NCBI GenBank assembly: GCA_020073015.1
Contig: JAIQFZ010000003.1
Location: 1 to 64,000, forward strand
Direction of reading: 5' to 3'
From: Terriglobia bacterium
GTDB lineage: Bacteria > Acidobacteriota > Terriglobia > Terriglobales > Acidobacteriaceae
DNA: 64,000 nt
In this document: positions 50,352 through 57,421 of the stretch, piece after piece
How positions within the stretch are numbered: position 1 is the stretch's first letter
Layout of the letters: every line of letters starts with the position of its first letter
Program-made: the position numbers and the translations under genes
Notes under the pieces: generated by a model
Told to the model about the DNA's origin: nothing
What the model saw: only the letters and a program-made list of their open reading frames with translations
The model's database searches: none

Positions 50352-51341
50352 TTGAGTGCAACCACGGCCATTAACGGGAAAGAGATCTTCGATTTGCTGC
50401 GCGACGACATTGTCGCCATTGAGGAACAGTTCGGACGCGACACGGTCTCGAACGTAGCAGCGATCACGGAGATCGGCGAGTACTTGCGTGCTGGCGGCGG
50501 CAAGCGGATCCGGCCCGCGCTACTGCTGCTGTCCGCCAAGCTGTTCCACTACAAAGGGACCGGCGCGGTCAAGCTCGCCTCGGTCGTGGAAATCATCCAC
50601 ACCGCCACGCTGGTTCATGACGACATCATCGACGAAGCCCAGACGCGCCGCGGACGGCCCGCTGCCAACACGCGATGGGGCAACTCAAAATGCGTGCTGG
50701 CCGGGGACTGGCTCTACATGCAGGCCTTCAAGATCGCCGTCCAGGAGCGCAACTTCCGCATCCTCGACGTGCTGATTGAATTGACCCAGCAGATGGTCGA
50801 GGGTGAACTGCTGCAGATGGAAAAACTGGGCAAGCTCATCTCGCCGCAGGAGTATCTCGACCTGATCTACCGCAAGACGGCCTGCCTGTTCTCGGTGTGC
50901 ATGCGGGTAGGAAGCATCCTCGGGGGCGCGAACGCCGAACAGGAACAGCGCCTGGGGCAGTACGGCCATGACCTTGGGATGGCCTTTCAGATCGTCGACG
51001 ATGTCCTCGACCTCACCGCATCCGAGAGTGTGCTGGGAAAGCCGGTAGCCAGTGACCTGCGCGAAGGCAAAGTCACCATGGCGGTGATTCATGCGCTCGA
51101 GCGCTGCACTCCCGAGGAACGAAAGCAGATTGAAACCGTCTTGCGCGACCGCGCTTTCAACGGTGTCACGCACGCCGACATTCTGTCGATCCTGAACCGC
51201 TACGGCTCGCTCGAGTTTGCTTCCAAAGAAGCCTCGCGTTATGCCGAATCGGCGCGCAACGCAATTTGTGTGTTCCCCGACTCGGAAATCAAGCGCGCGC
51301 TGCTGTGGGCGCCGGAGTTCGTGGTGGTGAGAGAAAAGTAG
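50352..51341 (+). CDS. Polyprenyl diphosphate synthase
   Basis: 329 aa trans-prenyltransferase. First aspartate-rich motif VHDDIIDEAQTRRG (near residue 89), second IVDDVLDLT (near residue 214) and GKPVASDLREGK support chain elongation of allylic diphosphates, for quinone side chains (octaprenyl/solanesyl type) or, less likely, farnesyl. The start is TTG, because the family motif order begins right away. It stands alone. Confidence 0.92.
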   Translation: MSATTAINGKEIFDLLRDDIVAIEEQFGRDTVSNVAAITEIGEYLRAGGGKRIRPALLLLSAKLFHYKGTGAVKLASVVEIIHTATLVHDDIIDEAQTRRGRPAANTRWGNSKCVLAGDWLYMQAFKIAVQERNFRILDVLIELTQQMVEGELLQMEKLGKLISPQEYLDLIYRKTACLFSVCMRVGSILGGANAEQEQRLGQYGHDLGMAFQIVDDVLDLTASESVLGKPVASDLREGKVTMAVIHALERCTPEERKQIETVLRDRAFNGVTHADILSILNRYGSLEFASKEASRYAESARNAICVFPDSEIKRALLWAPEFVVVREK

Positions 51342-51437
51342 CTGCTAGCTACTAGCTGTTGGCTTCTGGCAAGCGAGTCGGAATGCTCAGGGGATGTCGA
51401 TTCGAGGTTTGCTAGAAGCTAGCAGCCAGAAGCTAGC
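51340..51437. repeat. Intergenic word inverted repeat (AGCTGCTAGCTAC ... AGAAGCTAGCGAC)
   Basis: Left arm GTAGCTGCTAGCTACTAGCT starts at the polyprenyl synthase stop codon; right arm (51411-51437) of GCTAGAAGCTAGCAGCCAGA words is its imperfect reverse complement. It reaches the stop of the convergent ridA gene. Confidence 0.75.
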
Positions 51438-51825
51438 GACTTTCTTTCACCGCCATCCCCAGCATCTCAAACCGCCCGTTCTTCAGCAGCGGCCCCGACC
51501 CTAAGAATGCCCTCGCCGGAAATTCGCGCGAGAAAAACTTTACGTAGGCCGCGTTAAACCGCTCCCACAAAGAAACGTCCGGGCAGTGAACCTGCACCCA
51601 GACCAGGCTGTCCATCGACATGCCGGCTTCTCGCAACACCGCCTGGAAGCCATCGAACAATAGGGCTAGTTCGGCATCGACATCTTCTGGGGCCAGGCCC
51701 GTCACTGGATCGATGCCAATCCGCCCCGACAGATACAACGTGTCTCCAATCAGAACGCCGTCGCTGAAAGGCAATCCGGCGGGACGGTTCGGCAGATTGA
51801 TATATCGGCGGTTCTGAGCTGACAT
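51433..51825 (-). CDS. RidA-family protein
   Basis: 130 aa, Rid/YjgF superfamily. Conserved features are FSDGVLIGDTLYLSGRIGIDP, a central VWVQVHCPD helix/strand and PARAFLGSG, where the Arg occupies the position that binds the imine substrate in active RidA. Family members hydrolyse reactive enamines/imines made by PLP enzymes. The end is missing the usual second conserved Glu motif, so activity is not certain. It is convergent with the prenyl synthase gene. Confidence 0.85.
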   Translation of the reverse strand: MSAQNRRYINLPNRPAGLPFSDGVLIGDTLYLSGRIGIDPVTGLAPEDVDAELALLFDGFQAVLREAGMSMDSLVWVQVHCPDVSLWERFNAAYVKFFSREFPARAFLGSGPLLKNGRFEMLGMAVKESR

Positions 51826-51933
51826 GTACCCTCCTGAAGTCGTACCAATTTATCAGGCTTTCTCCGCGAAGAACCATGGCAGCCGGACCGCCGGGAGTTT
51901 TGCGATTGTTATACTGAGTGAACCATTTTCTCC

Positions 51934-52905
51934 ATGGAAGACCTGCTTCCTCTCATCTCGCGCCACGGTTACAGCCTGCTGGCGGCGGTCTGCCTCGCCG
52001 AAGCCGTCGGGTTTCCCTTGCCGGCGGCCCTGGCCATCGTGACGGCGGGTGCCGTGGCCGCCTATGGAAACATGCACTTCTATTCCGTATTCGGCGTGGC
52101 ATTCCTGGCGATGCTGTCGGGCGATGTGCTCCTGTATTTCCTGGGGCGGGTCAGCGGATGGGCACTGCTCGGATTCTTGTGCCGTTTGTCTGCCAATCCT
52201 GAGAGTTGCATCCTTCGCTCGGCAGAGTACTTCTACCGGCGCGGCAAGCAGACGCTGCTGTTTGCGAAGTTCATTCCCGGTATCAACACTATGTCGCCGC
52301 CGCTCGCCGGCAGTATGAAGATGCGGGTCGAGGATTTCTTGCAGTTCGATGCCGCCGGCGCCGCGCTTTACGTTGGCGTTTACTCGGCTGCCGGCTACTT
52401 CTTCAGCGACGCCTTGCGCGCCATCACGCGGGGCCTGCGCTCGGCTGGGTTTGCGGCTGAGGTGGTGTTCGGAGTCGGGCTCGCCGCGTACGTGATCTAT
52501 CGCATCTGGGTGTACCGCAAATACCGCTTGCTCGACGTAGTTCCGCGCATTCCGGTCGAGGAATTGGCGCAGCGTCTGGCATCCGACGAACGCCACGCAA
52601 TCCTGATTGCCGACGTGCGCAGCCACGGTTACTACGACGCGGACTCGGACCGCATTGCGGGATCCATTCGCATCGAACCCAACAACCTCGAAGAGGAGAT
52701 CAAGAACCTGCCCAAGGAGCGAGAGATTTATCTCTACTGTACTTGAGCGCGCGAAGCGACTAGCGCCCGGGTGGCGCATCTCTTGCAGGAGCAGGGATTC
52801 AAGGCGTTTGTCATCGCCGGCGGTCTGCGGGCGTGGCGTAAGGCTGGACATCCGCTCGAATCCGTGCCGCACGACGACCTGGTCAAGCTTCCCATGTTCA
52901 CTTGA
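51934..52905 (+). CDS. DedA-rhodanese fusion with in-frame TGA: candidate selenoprotein
   Basis: If the TGA at 52744-52746 is read as selenocysteine (Sec), the product is 323 aa. Residues 1-195 form a DedA/VTT membrane domain (HGYSLLAAVCLAEAVGFPLP, GRVSGWALLG, FIPGINTMSPPLAGS). Residues about 205-315 form a rhodanese domain: IADVRSHGYYDADSDRIAGS, then the catalytic loop EIYLYCT-Sec-AREATSARVAHL, and FVIAGGLRAWRKAGHPLE, which ends at a normal TGA (52903). Many relatives have Cys at this second position, so the TGA sits exactly where a redox residue belongs. A SECIS-like hairpin follows at 52751-52786. If TGA is a stop, the protein ends inside the rhodanese active-site loop. Sequencing error or recent mutation is possible; SelB/tRNA-Sec genes are not in the window. 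Confidence 0.8.
52751..52786 (+). promoter_or_regulatory. Candidate bacterial SECIS hairpin
   Basis: Starting five bases after the in-frame TGA: an outer stem GC(G)AAG (52751-52756) with CTTGC (52782-52786), an internal loop, and an apical 5-bp stem GCGCC (52763-52767) with GGCGC (52773-52777) around loop CGGGT. The apical loop starts 21 nt after the TGA and has G among its first two bases, in line with the known bacterial SECIS model (loop 3-14 nt, spacing about 16-37 nt). Confidence 0.6.
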
Positions 52906-52978
52906 GACGCGCCCCCGGAGACGCCTGCCCGTGATGCGCGCCCTTGGCAGGGGCTGAGCAGCCTGTTATCGTGCCCTT

Positions 52979-53623
52979 ATGGGATATGCGTCCAACCTTT
53001 GCGGAGTGATCCTGGCCGCCGGTGAGTCCTCCCGCATGGGACGCGACAAGGCCTTGCTACCCTGGCCACCGCCCGGAGCCGCCTCGACCGCAAGTGAAAC
53101 GTTTCTCTCCGCTACCATTCGGCTCTTTGCTCCCTACGTTGACGTCGTGCTGGTGGTCGTCGGCAAGAATGAAGGGGACCTGGCTCCCATCGTGTATGCG
53201 AAGGGCGCGTCCCTGGTTGTCAATCCCGATCCGGATCGGGGGCAGTTCAGTTCGCTGCAGGCCGGCTTGCAGGAGGTTCTCAGCCGGGGCCGCGATGCGG
53301 CGATGATTACTCTCGTGGATCGCCCGCCCGTGCAGCCGGAAACGATTCAAACACTCGCGACCGCGTTCGAAAAAGCTTTACATGATCGGAAATGGGCGGT
53401 GGTTCCCGAATACCAGGGGAAGCATGGACATCCGATCCTCGCCGGTCGCGAGATGATCGAAGCATTTCTCCGAGCGCCGGCTACGTCGAATGCCCGCGAA
53501 GTCGAGCACGCCCACCAAGCCGCGATCGAGTACCTGCCGGTGGCCGATCCGCTGGTGGCGGTCAACGTCGATACGCCGGAACAGTATGCCGCTTTGTCGG
53601 CAGGCGTCTTGCACGCGAGTTGA
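52979..53623 (+). CDS. MocA-like nucleotidyltransferase
   Basis: 214 aa. Glycosyltransferase-A fold with GVILAAGESSRMGRDKALLPW at the N-terminus, PDPDRGQFSSLQAGL and TLVDRPPVQPETI, as in MocA/CoxI-type molybdenum cofactor cytidylyltransferases. It probably makes the cytosine dinucleotide form of molybdopterin for xanthine-oxidase-family enzymes, although other sugar-nucleotide roles are possible. It is 22 bp from the HAD gene. Confidence 0.83.
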   Translation: MGYASNLCGVILAAGESSRMGRDKALLPWPPPGAASTASETFLSATIRLFAPYVDVVLVVVGKNEGDLAPIVYAKGASLVVNPDPDRGQFSSLQAGLQEVLSRGRDAAMITLVDRPPVQPETIQTLATAFEKALHDRKWAVVPEYQGKHGHPILAGREMIEAFLRAPATSNAREVEHAHQAAIEYLPVADPLVAVNVDTPEQYAALSAGVLHAS

Positions 53624-53644
53624 TCCCGCCAAGGTCCCCCATTC

Positions 53645-54358
53645 ATGACCAGCCTCACACCTGCTCAAGCCGAATTCGTCGACAGCGTGGTTCGCCTGCG
53701 ACCCCGGGTCGCTACCTTTGACTGTGACGGCACGCTCTGGTCGGGCGATGCCGGCGAGGGATTCTTCTCCTGGGAGCTCGAACAGGGTCTGGTGTCGAAG
53801 GAGATCCAGCGTTGGGCGCGTTCCCGCTACGCCGATTACCGGGCCGGCAATGTTCCCGAAGAAATCATGTGCGGCGGGATGGTCACCATGCATCGTGGAC
53901 TGCGCGAAGAAGTGGTTCAGCAGGCGGCTGACGACTACTTCCCCAAGGGCATCGCCACTAACATCTTCCCGGAGATGCTCGCACTGGTGCGGCGTCTGCG
54001 CGGCGACGGATGCGACGTCTGGGCGGTCTCTTCTTCGAACCTGTGGATCATTCGCGCGGGCATGCGCTATTTCGACATTCCGCCGGATCGGATCCTGGCC
54101 GCTGAAACCGCGGTTGAAAATGGGACCATCCTCGACCGGCTCACCCGCGTGCCGAGCGGGCCCGGCAAGTCAGAAGCCATTCGGGAAGCGATCCGTGGCG
54201 CACCCGACTGTGCCTTCGGCAATTCCATCTGGGACCGCGAGATGCTGGCCATGTCGAAGCACCCGTTCGCCATCAACCCGAATCTGAATCTGAAGGAGAT
54301 TGCGATCACGAACGGCTGGAAGGTCTATGAGCCGGACACGAACCACTCTGGCCGATAG
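53645..54358 (+). CDS. HAD-superfamily phosphatase (phosphoserine phosphatase-like)
   Basis: 237 aa HAD IB-type phosphatase. Motif I TFDCDGTLWSGD (about residues 24-35), motif II with WAVSSSNLWI, and motif IV FGNSIWDREML. The set fits the phosphoserine phosphatase/HisB-like group, but the substrate cannot be fixed. The alpha-helical insertion after motif I (FFSWELEQGLVSKEIQRWAR) is as in that group. Confidence 0.85.
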   Translation: MTSLTPAQAEFVDSVVRLRPRVATFDCDGTLWSGDAGEGFFSWELEQGLVSKEIQRWARSRYADYRAGNVPEEIMCGGMVTMHRGLREEVVQQAADDYFPKGIATNIFPEMLALVRRLRGDGCDVWAVSSSNLWIIRAGMRYFDIPPDRILAAETAVENGTILDRLTRVPSGPGKSEAIREAIRGAPDCAFGNSIWDREMLAMSKHPFAINPNLNLKEIAITNGWKVYEPDTNHSGR

Positions 54359-54447
54359 CTCCGCCATCTTTGATTCCTTGGTGCCCGCAGGTGCATTCGC
54401 GAGTGGGTCGTGGTCGTGAATCCCACTCAGCTACATCTCTAGGCACA

Positions 54448-54480
54448 GGGGGCGGACAAGAGTGTCCGCCCTACACGAGC
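54448..54480. repeat. GGCGGACAAGAGTGTCCGCC palindrome at the iscU-like stop
   Basis: Copy of the GCGGACAAGAGTGTCCGC family. The adjacent CTACAC gives the TAG stop of the minus-strand iscU-like gene, just as at the glycosyltransferase end (60524). Confidence 0.85.
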
Positions 54481-54827
54481 TTGCGCAAGAGCGCTTCGAG
54501 CGTTTCCATCGCCAGGTGGCTGGCATGTGCGGAAGCTTCTGGTACGCCACCCACCTTGCAAACCAACTCTTCCCTGCTCACCTGCTGCGCTTCTTCGACG
54601 GTCTTGCCTTTGATCAATTCGGTGAGGGCCGACCCACATGCCATTGCCGCCACGCATCCCTTGGCGCGAAAACGGATGTCCGCGATCTGCCTCCCTGCCA
54701 GCTTGGCCGTAAGTTTCAGAACATCTCCACAGGCAGGATTTTCCATCTGCGTAGAGGCGTCCGGAGTTTCGACGTCGCCTGCGTTGCGCGGGTTCTGAAA
54801 ATGATCCAGCAGTTCCGGAGAATACAC
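54471..54827 (-). CDS. IscU/NifU-N-like iron-sulfur scaffold variant
   Basis: About 118 aa. Starts (GTG at 54827) MYSPELLDHFQNPRN, the classical IscU opening, with NPACGDVLKL (Cys 1) and a GC...CGSALTELIKGK region (Cys 2 with an extra Cys, KGCVAAMACGS). At the third cluster position, HASHLA, Ala replaces the Cys of the usual HCS. It may be a degenerate scaffold or one that uses other ligands, e.g. an extra Cys in EELVCKVGG. The longer open frame to 55454 runs antisense through the GAF gene and is rejected. Confidence 0.75.
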   Translation of the reverse strand: MYSPELLDHFQNPRNAGDVETPDASTQMENPACGDVLKLTAKLAGRQIADIRFRAKGCVAAMACGSALTELIKGKTVEEAQQVSREELVCKVGGVPEASAHASHLAMETLEALLRKLV

Positions 54828-54899
54828 AGCCGTGATTGTAATGCGGCGGCCTTCCGATTTCGCCCCTACAGATGAACGACCGCACCGAGTTGGTTTAGG

Positions 54900-55418
54900 A
54901 TGAATAGCATGGCCAAGACCGCGAATCCTTCCAAGATCGAAGAAGTCCGCAAAGAAGCGGACCGGCTGAATGCCGCGGCGGGCACGGCAGAGCAGCTGAT
55001 GAAAGACATCACGCTTCTGCTGCACGAAAAAATGTTGAAGTACAACTGGGTTGGTTTCTACCTGCTGGAGCCGGGAGCGAATCCGCCGGTGCTGGTACTG
55101 GGACATTTCCGTGGAGCGATGACGCCGCATACTCGGATTCCCCTGAATCAAGGAATCTGTGGAGCAGCGGCCTCGTCGGGCAAAACCGTGGTCGTGGATG
55201 ACGTGCAGAGCGATCCACGCTATCTTGCCTGCTCGCTGGAAACGAAGTCGGAGATCGTCGTTCCCGTTTTCGCGAGCGGCAAGGTGGTGGGTGAACTCGA
55301 CATCGACAGCCACTTCCCGGCTGCGTTTGGCGCGCAAGACCGTGAACTGGTCGAATATTGTGCACAACTCGTCGGTCGGCGCCTGGAAACGCCTGAAACG
55401 AATCCTGCCCGCTTCTAG
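54900..55418 (+). CDS. GAF-domain protein, free methionine-(R)-sulfoxide reductase-like
   Basis: 172 aa single GAF domain. The segment NQGICGAAASSGKTVVVDDV followed by RYLACSLETKSEIVVPVF matches the fRMsr family (MsrC), including Cys in GICG and the Cys before SLETKSEIVVP that is catalytic in that family. It likely reduces free Met-R-sulfoxide, a repair or recycling role against oxidation. Its stop codon lies in the word repeat at 55410-55493. An ATG at 54909 is an alternative start. Confidence 0.82.
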   Translation: MNSMAKTANPSKIEEVRKEADRLNAAAGTAEQLMKDITLLLHEKMLKYNWVGFYLLEPGANPPVLVLGHFRGAMTPHTRIPLNQGICGAAASSGKTVVVDDVQSDPRYLACSLETKSEIVVPVFASGKVVGELDIDSHFPAAFGAQDRELVEYCAQLVGRRLETPETNPARF

Positions 55419-55493
55419 CTCCTGGCTACTAGCTGCTGGCAATCCTCTGCTCAAGACTGCTTGCTAGAAGCCAGAAGCTAGCAGCCAGAAGCG
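55410..55493. repeat. Intergenic inverted repeat (CGCTTCTAGCTCCTGG ... GCCAGAAGCG)
   Basis: Imperfect arms of about 33 bp, at 55410-55442 and 55461-55493, built of GCTAG/GCCAGAAG words. The left arm contains the TAG stop of the GAF gene, like the element at larC; the right arm ends 12 bp before the Nudix start. Confidence 0.8.
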
Positions 55494-55504
55494 GTATTTC
55501 ATCC

Positions 55505-55897
55505 ATGAAACGTGTCGTTGCCGCGCTGATTCTTAAAGACGACCAGATCCTCGCTTGCCAGAGGACGCGGCACCAGCCTATGCCTCTTAAATGGGAGTTT
55601 CCCGGGGGCAAGATTGAAGAGGGCGAGCAGCCGCGCGACGCCTTACGCCGCGAACTGGAGGAGGAACTTGGGATTGAGGCCACCATCGGCAACGAGGTCG
55701 CCAGAATCGTTCATGAATATCCCAGTGGCGGCGCGGTCGAACTGCGTTTCTTCGAGGTGCACAGCTACCTGGGCGAAGTCGAAAACAGAATCTTTCGCGA
55801 AATCCGCTGGGTCGACCGCAGCGAACTGCCAAACCTGGATTTTCTTGAAGCCGACCGCCAGTTGGTGAAGGACTTGGCGGCGGGAAAAATCATCTAG
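55505..55897 (+). CDS. Nudix hydrolase (MutT-like)
   Basis: 130 aa. Starts MKRVVAALILKDDQILACQR and has the Nudix box GGKIEEGEQPRDALRRELEEEL (GX5EX7REUXEEXGU; residues about 36-57), then EVHSYLGEVENRIFREIRWVD. The length and N-terminus fit MutT-type 8-oxo-dGTP pyrophosphohydrolases that clean oxidised nucleotides. It follows the GAF gene, so the two may share an oxidative-damage context. Confidence 0.92.
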   Translation: MKRVVAALILKDDQILACQRTRHQPMPLKWEFPGGKIEEGEQPRDALRRELEEELGIEATIGNEVARIVHEYPSGGAVELRFFEVHSYLGEVENRIFREIRWVDRSELPNLDFLEADRQLVKDLAAGKII

Positions 55898-55932
55898 TCT
55901 CGTGTCCAGAGATTCGCGACATAAGCTTGGGT

Positions 55933-56026
55933 TGTCATCTTGAGCGAAGCGAAAGACCTGTGTATTTCGCTGCGTGGAGCACAGTGCCGAACAATCCATA
56001 GGTCCTTCGCTTCGCTCAGGATGACA
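55933..56026. repeat. Paired palindromic repeat (TGTCATCTTGAGCGAAGCGA ... CTTCGCTCAGGATGACA)
   Basis: Two inward units of the CTTCGCTTCGCTCAGGATGAC family, about 40 bp apart, between the Nudix and Nramp genes. Closely related to the pair at 14930-15004. Confidence 0.8.
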
Positions 56027-56062
56027 GCGTGAATTTATACTGGAAACACCCGCATTTCCGCG

Positions 56063-57322
56063 CTAGCCCGATCCCCCGTGTAGGGTGCCCCAAACCAGCA
56101 GCGCCGTTAGCCCAATCATGATCACGGTGGTGGCCCAGGCGATCACATTGAACGTGCGCTTGTTCGCATGCTCACCCATCAATTCCTTCTTGTTGATCAG
56201 CAGGAGCATGAAAATGAGCACGAAGGGCAGGACCGCGCCATTGACCACCTGCGAGAGTATGGAAATCTTCACCAGTGGAAGGTTGGGTATCAGGATGACT
56301 CCGCCGCCAACGGCAATCAGCAGCGTGTACAGCCAGTAGAAAAACGGTGCTTCGCTGAATTTTCTGTCCAGGCCCGATTCGAACCCTAAACCCTCACAGA
56401 CCGTGTAGGCGGTCGAGAGCGGCAGGATCGACGCCGCAAAAAGCGAGGCATTGAGCAGGCCCATGGCAAACAGGATGTAAGCGTAATCTCCGGCCAGCGG
56501 GCGCAGAGCTTGGGCGGCATCCGCAGCGTCGCGTACGTCGTGATGCCCGTGGGTGTACAACGTCGCCGCGCAGGCCACGACGATGAACCACGCCACCAGC
56601 ACAGCAAAGACGCAGCCCACGATGACGTCGAGCCGCGAAGCCGAATAACTCCGCCTCGTCACGCCCTTCTCCACAATCGAAGCCTGCAGGTAGAACTGCA
56701 TCCAGGGAGCAATGGTGGTTCCGACCAGTCCAACCACCAGGTACAGGTAACCGGGAGCAGCCAGCATTTCCCGCTTCGGGGGAGCGGCCGTCGAGCGCAG
56801 AGCATGGGCCCAGTCAGGATGCGCCAGGATCCCGGCTAGAAGGTAGGTAATGTAGAAGAAGGACGCAACGATGAACACCTTCTCCACACTCTTGTATTGG
56901 CCTTTGACCACGATCAGCCACGCAATAACGGCGCCAATCGGCACGGAGATGTACTTGGAAACGCCGAAGAGTTCAAGACCGCCCGCAATGCCGGCAAACT
57001 CACCCACTACATTGCCAAAGTTGGTCAGGACCAGTGCGACCATCATCAGGAATGTGATGCGGATTCCGTATTCTTCGCGGATCAGGTCGCTCAAGCCTTT
57101 GCCAGTGACCGCGCCCATGCGCGCCGACATCTCCTGAATCACGATCAGCGCGATGATCGTCGGCAGCATGGTCCACAGCAGCAGATACCCGAACTGCGCT
57201 CCGGCGGCCGAGTAGGTCCAGATGCCGTTGGCGTCGTTGTCGACATTCGCGGTGATGAAGCCCGGACCTACCACGGCGAAAAACAGCAGGATCTGGGTCT
57301 TCCAGCGTCTTAGAAATCTCAT
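56063..57322 (-). CDS. Nramp-family divalent metal transporter, probably Mg2+ type
   Basis: 419 aa, about 11 membrane segments. The first helix has NVDNDANG in place of the common DPGN, and the helix-6 motif usually MPH is APWM (near residue 205). Loss of the metal-binding Met is seen in the Nramp-related magnesium transporters, which have lost transition-metal selectivity. The neighbour at 57422 carries an MgtE N-domain, which points the same way. Proton coupling and substrate remain inference. Both are on the minus strand, 99 bp apart. Confidence 0.85.
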   Translation of the reverse strand: MRFLRRWKTQILLFFAVVGPGFITANVDNDANGIWTYSAAGAQFGYLLLWTMLPTIIALIVIQEMSARMGAVTGKGLSDLIREEYGIRITFLMMVALVLTNFGNVVGEFAGIAGGLELFGVSKYISVPIGAVIAWLIVVKGQYKSVEKVFIVASFFYITYLLAGILAHPDWAHALRSTAAPPKREMLAAPGYLYLVVGLVGTTIAPWMQFYLQASIVEKGVTRRSYSASRLDVIVGCVFAVLVAWFIVVACAATLYTHGHHDVRDAADAAQALRPLAGDYAYILFAMGLLNASLFAASILPLSTAYTVCEGLGFESGLDRKFSEAPFFYWLYTLLIAVGGGVILIPNLPLVKISILSQVVNGAVLPFVLIFMLLLINKKELMGEHANKRTFNVIAWATTVIMIGLTALLVWGTLHGGSG

Positions 57323-57421
57323 GCGCGCAGTTCACAGGGTTCAAAATTGCCAAACAGAACGATCAGAATAAATGCAACCTAGCTTTTCTGAACAGGTGAA
57401 AGTGGAAGGGGAGGAGAAAAA

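Noticed and set aside
52744-52746. Plain stop codon ending the DedA gene at 52746
   Set aside because: It would cut the rhodanese domain inside its active-site loop while the same frame continues with conserved rhodanese sequence to the next stop; Sec is the better reading, though a true stop or read error is not excluded.
54828-55454. N-terminal extension of the IscU-like frame
   Set aside because: It lies antisense to the well-supported GAF gene, has no family features, and IscU proteins begin at the MYSPELLDHF position.
56375-56400. tRNA-like segment with GATTCGAACC
   Set aside because: It lies within the Nramp coding sequence and lacks a cloverleaf; no tRNA was found in the window.
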